Assembly (NCBI RefSeq): GCF_900103275.1
Contig: NZ_FNGP01000001.1
Coordinates: forward strand, 558,001-622,000
Length of the DNA: 64,000 nt
Source of the DNA: Tessaracoccus oleiagri
Lineage (GTDB): Bacteria; Actinomycetota; Actinomycetes; Propionibacteriales; Propionibacteriaceae
Reading direction: 5' to 3'
Every line of letters begins with the position of its first letter. Within the stretch, counting starts at the first letter, position 1. Made by a program: the position numbers and the translations under genes. The notes beneath the pieces are model-generated. The model ran no database searches. It was not told the DNA's origin and was given only the letters and a program-made list of their open reading frames with translations. This document shows, piece by piece, positions 57,603 to 64,000 of the stretch.

Positions 57603-58796
57603 TCAGGCGACGGGTAGCCCGCCCAGCCGCGCCTGCTCGTCGCGCCAGGCCGGCGGCACGTAGGAGCAACTGGGGTCGGCCTCGAGCGGGTCGCCGGTGG
57701 CGGCGAACGCGTAAGAGCGCGACCCCCCGCACACGTCCCTGAACTCGCAGACGCCGCACTTCCCGCCGAAGCCCTCGGGGGTGCGCAGGCGGCGCATGAT
57801 CTCCGCCTGCCGATAGATGTCCGTGACCGGCGTCTTGCGGACGTCGCCCGCCACCTGGGGGAGGAAGCCCGACGGATACACCTTGCCCATGTGATCGATG
57901 AACATGAAGCCGCGGCCGGAGTTCACGTCGATCGGCGGGCGCGGGGGCCGCTCGCGAATCGCGGCGCCGGCGAGTTCCGTGCGGGTGGCCTCCGTGAGCT
58001 GGTGGTACAGGGGGCCGCGGTCGGGGGTGTGGTCGATCCCGTCGGCGGCCATCTGCTCGCGCTGCAGCACCACCCGTCGGTAGTGCGGCGCCTCGGTGGT
58101 CTTGATGGCGATGTGCTTCGAGACGTCGACGAGCCAGTGCAGCACGTCCTCGGTCTCGTCCGCACTCAGCGCCTGGAGCTGCTGGCCGCGGCCGGTAGGG
58201 ACGAGGAAGAACACGCTCCACAGCAGGGCGCCCAGCTCGATCACGTCGCGCAGCAGTGCGGGCAGCTCGACGACGGTGGCCCGGGTCACGGTCGAGTTCA
58301 CCTGGAGCCGGAAGCCGGCCGCGAGGACCCGGTCGGCGGCGTCGCGGGTGGCGGCGTAGGTGCCGTCGATGCCGCGGAACGCATCATGGGTCTCGGCGCG
58401 CGCGCCGTCCAGCGAGAGGGAGACGGCCTTCGCGCCGGCCTCGCGCAACTCGTGGAGGCGCTCGTCGGTGACGTTGGGGGTGACCGACGGCGACAGCGCC
58501 ACCGACAGCCCGATCTCCGTGCCGTAGCGGACGAGGTCGGCGAGGTCCGGCCGCTCGAACGGGTCGCCGCCGGTGAGCACGACGATCGGGTGCGGGGCGG
58601 GGAAGGCGGCGATCCCGTCGAGGAGCCGCTTGCCCTCGTCGAGGGTGAGCTCGAACGGGTTGCGGCGGGTGATGGCGTCGGCGCGGCAGTGTAGGCAGGC
58701 GAGCTGGCAGGCGCGCGTCACCTCCCAGATCACGATGAACGGTCGGTCGTCGACGTCGTGGCGCTGGCGTCGGACTGCGCGCGAGGTGATGGTCAC
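57603..58796 (-). CDS. Radical SAM/SPASM domain protein
   Basis: 397 residues. Seen: the SAM-cluster CQLACLHC (Cys 30, 34, 37), the GGDPFERPDL segment near residue 75, and a C-terminal SPASM region with CGVCEFRDVCGGSRSYAF and DPSCSYV, which hold extra [4Fe-4S] clusters. SPASM enzymes modify peptides or act in heme metabolism (AhbD/Nir types); its relatives in actinobacteria are the TIGR04053-like group (recalled). GTG 58796 sits 7 nt after TAGACT (leaderless). No neighbouring heme genes are seen. The 60-residue gene next to it is a possible substrate. Confidence 0.85.
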   Translation of the reverse strand: MTITSRAVRRQRHDVDDRPFIVIWEVTRACQLACLHCRADAITRRNPFELTLDEGKRLLDGIAAFPAPHPIVVLTGGDPFERPDLADLVRYGTEIGLSVALSPSVTPNVTDERLHELREAGAKAVSLSLDGARAETHDAFRGIDGTYAATRDAADRVLAAGFRLQVNSTVTRATVVELPALLRDVIELGALLWSVFFLVPTGRGQQLQALSADETEDVLHWLVDVSKHIAIKTTEAPHYRRVVLQREQMAADGIDHTPDRGPLYHQLTEATRTELAGAAIRERPPRPPIDVNSGRGFMFIDHMGKVYPSGFLPQVAGDVRKTPVTDIYRQAEIMRRLRTPEGFGGKCGVCEFRDVCGGSRSYAFAATGDPLEADPSCSYVPPAWRDEQARLGGLPVA

Positions 58797-58803
58797 GCAC
58801 CCG

Positions 58804-58834
58804 AGTCTAGATTAATGAGAACTCTTCGTAACAA
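58804..58834 (-). promoter_or_regulatory. Promoter of the radical SAM gene
   Basis: -35 TTGTTA (58834-58829), 19-nt spacer, -10 TAGACT (58809-58804), then 7 nt to the GTG. Confidence 0.45.
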
Positions 58835-58865
58835 CCGGGTGGAGCGTGGGGTGCCGGCGCCCGGA

Positions 58866-58944
58866 TTACAGAAAACTCATTTGCTGGGCGGTCTCGCCGC
58901 TCGGCGCATGCGGCGAGATGCCCCAGCAAATGAGTTTTCTGTAA
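58866..58944. repeat. 35-bp inverted repeat (long hairpin) between nrdB and the radical SAM gene
   Basis: Arms 58866-58900 and 58910-58944 are reverse complements at 32 of 35 positions, with a 9-bp loop. The arm reads TTACAGAAAACTCATTTGCT and on into TCTCGCCGC. It could serve as a terminator for nrdB in either direction, but without a U-run; its length suggests a REP/MITE-like dispersed element. Confidence 0.85.
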
Positions 58945-58962
58945 ATCTGAGGTCCTTGGGGA

Positions 58963-60057
58963 TCAGTCCCAGCTGAGGCTGGACCCGGTCTGGTACTCGA
59001 TCACCCGGGACTCGAAGAAGTTCTTCTCCTTGCCGAGGTCCATCACCTCCGACATCCACGGGAACGGGTTGTCGGTGTGGCCGAACACCGGCTCCAGGCC
59101 GAGTTGCGCGCAGCGGCGGTTGGTGATGAACCGCAGGTACTGGGCGCAGGCGTCGGCGCTGAGGCCGAGCATGTCCCGCGGCATGGTGTCGCGTCCGTAG
59201 GCGATCTCGAGTTCGCACGCCTCGGCGAGCATCGTGCGCACCTCAGCCCGGAAGTCGCTCGTCCAGAGGTGGGGGTTCTCGGCGCGGATCTGGTTGATGG
59301 TGTCGATGCCGAAGTTCAGGTGGATGGACTCGTCGCGGAGGATGTACTGGTACTGCTCGGCGATCCCGACGAGCTTGTTGCGCCGCCCCAGCGACAGGAT
59401 CTGCGCGAACCCGGTGTAGAACCACATCCCCTCGAAGACGACGTAGAAGGCGATGAGGTCGCGGAGGAAGGCCCTGTCCTTGTCCGGGGTGCCGGTGGTG
59501 AAGCCGGGGTCCTCGAGGTGCTGGGTGTACTGCAGCGCCCAGGCGTCCTTGTCGCTGATGGAGGGGACCTCGCGGTACATGTTGAACAGCTCACCCTCGT
59601 CGAGGCCGAGGCTCTCGCAGATGTACTGGAAGGTGTGCGTGTGCACGGCCTCCTCGAACGCCTGCCGCAGCAGGTACTGGCGGCACTCGGGGTTGGTGAG
59701 GTGGCGGTACACCGCAAGGACGATGTTGTTGGCCACCAGCGACTCCGCGGTCGCGAAGAAGCCGAGGTTGCGCTTCACCATGAGCCGCTCGTCGGGGGTG
59801 AGCCCGTCGGGGCTGCGCCACAGGGCGATGTCGGCCTGCATGGAGATCTCGGTAGGCATCCAGTGGTTGTTGCAGCCGGCGAGGTACTTCTCCCACGCCC
59901 AGCCGTACTTCATGGGCAGCAGCTGGTTCACATCGGCGCGGGAGTTGATCATCGACTTCTCGCTCACCTGGACGCGGCCGCCGCGCAGGTCGCTGGTGAG
60001 TCCGCTGCCGATGCTGGCGGTGGCGGCGGTGGGGGTGGGGGTGGCGGGGGTGTTCAC
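58963..60057 (-). CDS. nrdB: Ribonucleotide reductase small subunit, class Ic type (Phe at the radical Tyr position)
   Basis: 364 residues. R2 metal-site protein of class I RNR. The residues match the class Ic enzyme of Chlamydia with an offset of 16: E105, E136, H139, E209, E243 and H246 align with E89, E120, H123, E193, E227 and H230, and F143 aligns with F127, which replaces the usual radical Tyr ([13 protein letters not shown], residues 135-147). Such proteins use a Mn/Fe cofactor instead of a tyrosyl radical. GTG 60057 overlaps the nrdA stop by 4 bp. The last residues ([10 protein letters not shown]) are the R1-docking tail. Confidence 0.9.
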   Translation of the reverse strand: MNTPATPTPTAATASIGSGLTSDLRGGRVQVSEKSMINSRADVNQLLPMKYGWAWEKYLAGCNNHWMPTEISMQADIALWRSPDGLTPDERLMVKRNLGFFATAESLVANNIVLAVYRHLTNPECRQYLLRQAFEEAVHTHTFQYICESLGLDEGELFNMYREVPSISDKDAWALQYTQHLEDPGFTTGTPDKDRAFLRDLIAFYVVFEGMWFYTGFAQILSLGRRNKLVGIAEQYQYILRDESIHLNFGIDTINQIRAENPHLWTSDFRAEVRTMLAEACELEIAYGRDTMPRDMLGLSADACAQYLRFITNRRCAQLGLEPVFGHTDNPFPWMSEVMDLGKEKNFFESRVIEYQTGSSLSWD

Positions 60058-62891
60058 TGGCAGGCCTCGCATTCGGGGTCGAGGACGGAGCACGACGCGT
60101 CGTCCTGGGGCTGGGTGAGGGGCAGGTCGATGACGGACGCGACGGGCACGGCGTTCAGTCGCCCGTCGGTGCCGGCGAGCGTCGACTTCTCGACGTGCGT
60201 CTTCGACTGGGAGCGGAGGTAGTAGGTGGTCTTGCAGCCGGTGCGCCACGCGAGCCGGTACAGCTCGTCGAGCTTCCGGCCGTTGGGCTCGGCGACGTAG
60301 AGGTTGAGCGACTGCGCCTGGTCGATCCACTTCTGCCGGCGCGAGGCCGCGCGGACCAGCCAGCTGGGGTCGATCTCGAACGCGGTGGCGAACAGCTCCT
60401 TGATGTCCGCGGGAATGCGTTCGATGGGGCCGAGGACGCCGTCCCAGTACTTGAGGTCGGCCACCATCACCTCGTCCCACAGGCCGCGCTCGGCGAGCGC
60501 GTCGACGAGCGCCGCGTTGATCACGGTGAAGTCGCCGGACATGTTCGCCTTGACGTAGAGGTTGCGGTACAGCGGCTCGATCGACTGGCTGACCCCGACG
60601 ATGTTGCTGATCGTGGCGGTGGGGGCGATGGCCATGATGAGCGAGTTGCGCATGCCGGCGCGGACCCGATGGCGGAGCGGCTCCCAGTCGAGGCGGGCCG
60701 ACGTGTCCTGGTCGAGGTCGCCGCCGTGGGCGTCGGCGAGCATCGCGACCGTGTCGATCGGGAGGATGCCCCGGCTCCACAGCGACCCGTCGAAGGAGGC
60801 GTAGGCGCCCCGCTCCTCGGCGAGATCCGCCGACGCGGTGATGGCGGCGTGGCTCAGCAACTCCATCGACTCGTCGGCGAACTCCACGGCCGCCTCGCTG
60901 GCGTAGGGGAGGCCCAGGGTGACGAGCGCGTCGGCGAATCCCATGAGCCCGAGACCGACGGGGCGGTGGCGCTGGTTGGCGCGCTCGGCCTTGTCGACGG
61001 TGTAGAGGTTGAGGTCGATGACGTTGTCGAGCATCCGCACGGCCGTGAGGACCGTCGCGCGGAGGCGGTCGGCGTCCAGGCCCTCGGCGGTGACGTGGGC
61101 GGCGAGGTTGACGGAGCCGAGGTTGCAGACGGCGACCTCGTCGGCGGAGGTGTTGAGGGTGATCTCGGTGCAGAGGTTCGACGAGTGGACGACGCCCGCG
61201 TGCTGCTGGGCGGAGCGGATGTTGCAGGGGTCCTTGAAGGTGATCCACGGGTGCCCGGTCTCGAACAGCATCGTGAGCATGCGGCGCCAAAGGTCGACGG
61301 CGCGCACGGTGCGGTGGACGTGCAGCTTCCCGTCGGCCGCGGCGCGCTCGTACCGCTCGTACTTCTCGCGGAACTCGGGGCCGTAGCTGTCGTGGAGGTC
61401 GGGCACCTCGTCGGGGGAGAACAGCGTCCAGGGGCCGTCCTCCTCGACGCGTTGCAGGAAGAGGTCGGGCACCCAGTGGGCCGTGTTCATGTCGTGGGTG
61501 CGGCGGCGCTCGTCGCCGGTGTTCTTGCGGAGCTCGCAGAACTCCTCGATGTCGATGTGCCACGTCTCGAGGTAGGCGCAGACGGCGCCCTTGCGCTTGC
61601 CGCCCTGGTTGACGGCCACGGCGGTGTCGTTGGCGATCTTCAGGAACGGGACGACTCCGGAGGACTTGCCGTTGGTGCCGTGGATGTGGGCGCCGGTGCC
61701 GCGGACGGGGGTCCAGTCGTTGCCGAGCCCGCCGGAGAACTTCGCGAGCATCGCGTTGTCGTGGATGCCGGTGAAGATGTCGGAGAGGTTGTCGTCGACG
61801 GTGGTGAGGAAGCACGACGACAGCTGCGGCCGGATCGTGCCGGCGTTGAACAGGGTCGGGGTGGAGCACATGAAGTCGAAGCTGGACAGCAGCCGGTAGA
61901 ACTCGATGGCGCGTTCCTCGCGGGCGTCCTCCTCCAGGGCGAGGCCCATGGCGACGCGCATGAAGAAGGTCTGCGGCAGCTCGTAGCGGCGCCCGCGCTC
62001 GTGGAGGAAGTAGCGGTCGGCGAGCGTCTGCAGCCCGAGGTAGGTGAACCGCAGGTCGCGGTCGGGCTCGATCGCGGCGCCGAGGCGGGCGAGGTCGAAG
62101 GTGGCGAGGCGCGGGTCGAGCCGGCCCACCTCGATGCCGTACGCGACGTAGTCGGCCAGGTGGGCGGGGTAGCGGCGGGCCATCTCCGAGGCGGTGGCTG
62201 TGACCGGGACCCCGGCCAGGAGGGTCAGGGCCTCGGCGCGGAGCCCGTCGAGCAGCAGCCGGGCGCTCACGGCGGAGTAGTTGGGGTGCCGCTCGACGAG
62301 GGTGCGCGCGGCCAGGACTGGCGCGAGGCGGAGTTCGTCCTCGGTGATGCCGTCGTAGAGGGTGTCGGCGGTGCGCTGGAGGACGAGTTGGGCGTCGACG
62401 TCGCGGGTGTCGGCGCAGGCCTCGGTGATCGTGAGGACGAGGCGTTCGGCATCGAGGGGCGTGGTGCCGGTGGGGGTGCGCACCGTGAGGCCCGCCAGCC
62501 GGGAGGGCGGGTCGAGCGGCGGGGCAGGGTGGTCGACGGTGTCGCGGCGACGGGCGTGCTCGTCGCGGTAGAGGACGTAGGCGCGGGCAACCTTGTGCTC
62601 CCCGGACCGCATCAATGCGAGCTCGACCTGGTCCTGGATCTCCTCGACGTGGACGCTGGAGCCCATGCCGTAGCGGCGGACGAGCGCGGCGAGCACCTGG
62701 GCGGTGAGGGTGTCGACGAGGTCCCGGACCCGTGAGGAGTCGCCGGCGACGGGCCCTTCGGTCGCGAGGAACGCCTTGCGGATGGCGGTGGAGATCTTGT
62801 CGGGCGCGAATCGGGCGACGTCGCCATCGCGTTTGATGACGGCGAAACTGGTGTGGGTGGACGGTGGCGCCGTCCGGACCGTGGTGGTCAT
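60054..62891 (-). CDS. nrdA: Ribonucleotide reductase large subunit (class Ia/Ic)
   Basis: 945 residues. Reduces ribonucleoside diphosphates to deoxyribonucleotides. Seen: an ATP-cone near residues 15-105 ([15 protein letters not shown]), the [20 protein letters not shown] catalytic-domain wording (near residue 290), the NLCTEITLN and [12 protein letters not shown] segments with active-site cysteines near residues 570-590, and the C-terminal thioredoxin-reducible pair CEACQ. ATG 62891 preceded by GGGAGAAG. Expression is probably controlled by a cobalamin riboswitch and NrdR. Confidence 0.95.
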   Translation of the reverse strand: MTTTVRTAPPSTHTSFAVIKRDGDVARFAPDKISTAIRKAFLATEGPVAGDSSRVRDLVDTLTAQVLAALVRRYGMGSSVHVEEIQDQVELALMRSGEHKVARAYVLYRDEHARRRDTVDHPAPPLDPPSRLAGLTVRTPTGTTPLDAERLVLTITEACADTRDVDAQLVLQRTADTLYDGITEDELRLAPVLAARTLVERHPNYSAVSARLLLDGLRAEALTLLAGVPVTATASEMARRYPAHLADYVAYGIEVGRLDPRLATFDLARLGAAIEPDRDLRFTYLGLQTLADRYFLHERGRRYELPQTFFMRVAMGLALEEDAREERAIEFYRLLSSFDFMCSTPTLFNAGTIRPQLSSCFLTTVDDNLSDIFTGIHDNAMLAKFSGGLGNDWTPVRGTGAHIHGTNGKSSGVVPFLKIANDTAVAVNQGGKRKGAVCAYLETWHIDIEEFCELRKNTGDERRRTHDMNTAHWVPDLFLQRVEEDGPWTLFSPDEVPDLHDSYGPEFREKYERYERAAADGKLHVHRTVRAVDLWRRMLTMLFETGHPWITFKDPCNIRSAQQHAGVVHSSNLCTEITLNTSADEVAVCNLGSVNLAAHVTAEGLDADRLRATVLTAVRMLDNVIDLNLYTVDKAERANQRHRPVGLGLMGFADALVTLGLPYASEAAVEFADESMELLSHAAITASADLAEERGAYASFDGSLWSRGILPIDTVAMLADAHGGDLDQDTSARLDWEPLRHRVRAGMRNSLIMAIAPTATISNIVGVSQSIEPLYRNLYVKANMSGDFTVINAALVDALAERGLWDEVMVADLKYWDGVLGPIERIPADIKELFATAFEIDPSWLVRAASRRQKWIDQAQSLNLYVAEPNGRKLDELYRLAWRTGCKTTYYLRSQSKTHVEKSTLAGTDGRLNAVPVASVIDLPLTQPQDDASCSVLDPECEACQ

Positions 62892-62893
62892 GG

Positions 62894-62930
62894 CTTCTCC
62901 CTCGGAAGTCGGCGGCCACGCGGGGAGAAG
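62894..62930 (-). promoter_or_regulatory. RBS-sequestering hairpin of nrdA
   Basis: The ribosome-binding site GGGAGAAG (62901-62894) is exactly complementary over 8 bases to CTTCTCCC (62930-62923), loop 21 nt. This is a probable expression platform of the cobalamin riboswitch upstream. Confidence 0.6.
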
Positions 62931-63011
62931 GGTGGCTGACGGCGGGGGCCTGCCGATCCCTGGCCCTCCCACGAGGCCGCGGATGCGTCCGGCCGCGGTC
63001 GCGGCCGGGCT

Positions 63012-63185
63012 GAGGCAGGTCTTCGGACTCACGGGCGGGGCAGCTCGGCTGCCTTTCCTACTGGTCGTCGCTTCCCGGATTGCTCCAGTGCTTTCTACCG
63101 CCAGACGGGTCTGGCGGTGACGACGGTCGTTCCCGTTCACCGCTGCGGGGCAGTCCCGGATTCACACCGGGTTCCCTCTTGCCTC
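63012..63185 (-). promoter_or_regulatory. Cobalamin riboswitch (B12 element)
   Basis: On the minus strand, outer P1 GAGGCA (63185-63180) pairs with TGCCTC (63017-63012). Seen: the conserved GGGAACCCGGTGTGAATCCG part, GGGACTGCCCCGCAGC, the AAGCACTGG and CCGGGAAG segments and the final GTCCGAAGACCTGCC. Elements of this class near Streptomyces nrdAB repress the B12-independent enzyme when B12 is plentiful (class II NrdJ then serves). The nrdA RBS hairpin lies downstream. Confidence 0.9.
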
Positions 63186-63225
63186 CTGACGGTCTCGCGA
63201 CCGCCGGGAACCTTCAGCGTCGTGA

Positions 63226-63241
63226 ACACTACATGTAGATC
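63226..63241. promoter_or_regulatory. NrdR box 1
   Basis: ACACTACATGTAGATC, with a CTACATGTAG core, close to the NrdR-box pattern (ACACNATATNTNGTGT type). It lies about 40 bp before the riboswitch. Confidence 0.55.
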
Positions 63242-63257
63242 GGGGCGGGCGGGTGCA

Positions 63258-63273
63258 GCACTAGATGGCGTGT
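63258..63273. promoter_or_regulatory. NrdR box 2
   Basis: GCACTAGATGGCGTGT, 32 bp from box 1 start to start, about three helical turns, the usual spacing of paired NrdR boxes. It overlaps the 3' end of the adjacent BTAD gene. Confidence 0.55.
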
Positions 63274-64000
63274 TGCGGCGCGGCCTTGGCGACCCGCTGC
63301 CTCGCCACCGCCAAGCCCCGCGCGTGCTCGGGGGCCACCTCGCGGTTGTCCTCCAGCACCTGCCGCAGGAAACGGCTCGCGGCGGCATCGGTGTCCTCCG
63401 GGCTCCCGGCGCGGCTGTGCGCCTCGACGAGGCGGATGGCGATCTCGTCGTGGCCGGGGACCGCCGCCTCGGCCCGACCCAACGCCCAGAGCGCCTCGTC
63501 GACGTGCCCCTGGGCGAGGCAGCGGTCAGCGAGGACACACGCCACGTCGACGATGAGGGCGGTCATGTCCTCGACGAGGGTTCGCGCCCACGGCCAGCGT
63601 TGCGCCGCGGACCCGAGCGGCGACCCGTCGACCAGCGCGAGCGCCTGCCGCAACGCCCTGTCGGGGGCGAGATCGACTCCGACGCCGACGAGGCCTTGCA
63701 GCACCTGCCAGTCGGAGGTGACGCGCTCGTCCAGCTGGAGTCGACCGCTGTATGCGTCGGGGAGGTACTCGACGCCGTGCGGGTCGGTGCCGAGCCAGCG
63801 CCGGAGGCGCGAGAGGTTGGAGCGGCGAGTGGATTCGGCGACCAGCAGCGACCGCTGCATCTTGGACGACGTGGACCCTGGGTTCAGCAGGAGCCAGGCG
63901 CAGTACTCGACGCACTGCTGGCGCGCTCGGGAGGGCGTTTCGCCGGCCGGGTCGAGGATCTCGGGCTCCCCGAGGAGCACCACGTAGGGGTGACCGGCGA
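63261..64000 (-). CDS. BTAD/SARP-type regulatory domain protein (5' part beyond the window)
   Basis: The frame is open to the window end: before the first GTG (63983) it reads AGHPYV, so the start lies beyond 64000. The visible 246 residues include a winged-helix part with QCVEYCAWLLLNPGSTSSKM and STRRSNLSRLRRWLG, then a bacterial transcriptional activation domain with helical repeats (EALWALGRAEAAVPGHDEIA, then a final SRFLRQVLEDNREVAP). Such domains occur in SARP regulators and in large LysM-BTAD proteins; which one cannot be told here. Its stop overlaps an NrdR box of nrdA. Confidence 0.75.
   Translation of the reverse strand, partial: AGHPYVVLLGEPEILDPAGETPSRARQQCVEYCAWLLLNPGSTSSKMQRSLLVAESTRRSNLSRLRRWLGTDPHGVEYLPDAYSGRLQLDERVTSDWQVLQGLVGVGVDLAPDRALRQALALVDGSPLGSAAQRWPWARTLVEDMTALIVDVACVLADRCLAQGHVDEALWALGRAEAAVPGHDEIAIRLVEAHSRAGSPEDTDAAASRFLRQVLEDNREVAPEHARGLAVARQRVAKAAPQHAI

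Noticed and set aside
1..64000. tRNA, rRNA, CRISPR array, insertion sequence or prophage genes
   Set aside because: I looked for tRNA T-arm patterns, array-like repeats and transposase motifs and found none; the inverted repeats present are short regulatory or REP-like elements.

Overview
This 64-kb window is chromosomal DNA from a high-GC actinobacterium. The gene content and order, frequent TANNNT -10 boxes 6-7 nt before start codons (leaderless transcripts), a 6C RNA, an actinobacterial Cys leader peptide and a GGTTGAG/GGTCGAG-type dispersed palindrome suggest Propionibacteriaceae, perhaps near Tessaracoccus. That family assignment is inference from recalled features, not a database result. 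The window contains the replication origin: leftward genes (rpmH, rnpA, yidD, yidC, jag, rsmG, parA, parB) and rightward genes (dnaA, dnaN, recF, DUF721) diverge around 46.5-48.7 kb. I see no tRNA, rRNA, CRISPR array, transposase or prophage gene.

Region by region. 1-12.3 kb: a 5'-cut alkyl-DHAP-synthase-type flavoprotein, two siroheme genes, a 2-oxoacid:ferredoxin oxidoreductase (korAB), and a leftward assimilatory sulfate operon (sulfite reductase, APS reductase, sulfate adenylyltransferase CysD/CysN, TauE-type exporter, sirohydrochlorin chelatase). The siroheme genes supply the sulfite reductase cofactor. The operon is preceded by a 28-codon leader peptide with one Cys codon, and mutually exclusive RNA hairpins can hide the ribosome-binding site. 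12.4-19.2 kb: osmC and yaaA, which share an operator-like palindrome, two Gln/Gly/Tyr-rich membrane proteins, ptsI, and a fatty-acid desaturase with its ferredoxin-reductase partner. 19.2-25.9 kb: a LacI-controlled sugar ABC importer with a GH32/68-type hydrolase, and a GT87-type membrane protein. 26.2-30.8 kb: 6C RNA, glpD, an enoyl-CoA hydratase-family gene, a TRIC-type channel and two small proteins.

30.8-48.7 kb is origin-proximal: trxB-trxA, an aminotransferase, a D-Ala-D-Ala-ligase-type ATP-grasp gene, SURF1, FUSC, a DMSO-reductase-type operon (dmsAB plus a frameshifted dmsC), parB-parA with two parS sites, rsmG-jag-yidC-yidD-rnpA-rpmH, dnaA and a cluster of DnaA boxes. A MacB/FtsX-type ABC exporter sits between oriC and dnaN, which is unusual. 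52-58.9 kb: dnaN, recF, DUF721 (its 5' end carries repeats), an oxidoreductase, two unknown genes and a radical SAM/SPASM protein. 58.9-64 kb: a large 35-bp inverted repeat, then nrdB-nrdA under a cobalamin riboswitch and two NrdR-box-like sites, and the end of a BTAD-type regulator cut by the window.

Most notable: (i) the sulfite-reductase leader attenuator; (ii) a class Ic (tyrosine-to-phenylalanine) ribonucleotide reductase under dual B12-riboswitch/NrdR-type control, with a perfect RBS-sequestering hairpin; (iii) cysH and cysD in one uninterrupted reading frame; (iv) repeats that have rewritten the recF/DUF721 junction; (v) an apparent osmC-yaaA peroxide-stress regulon.
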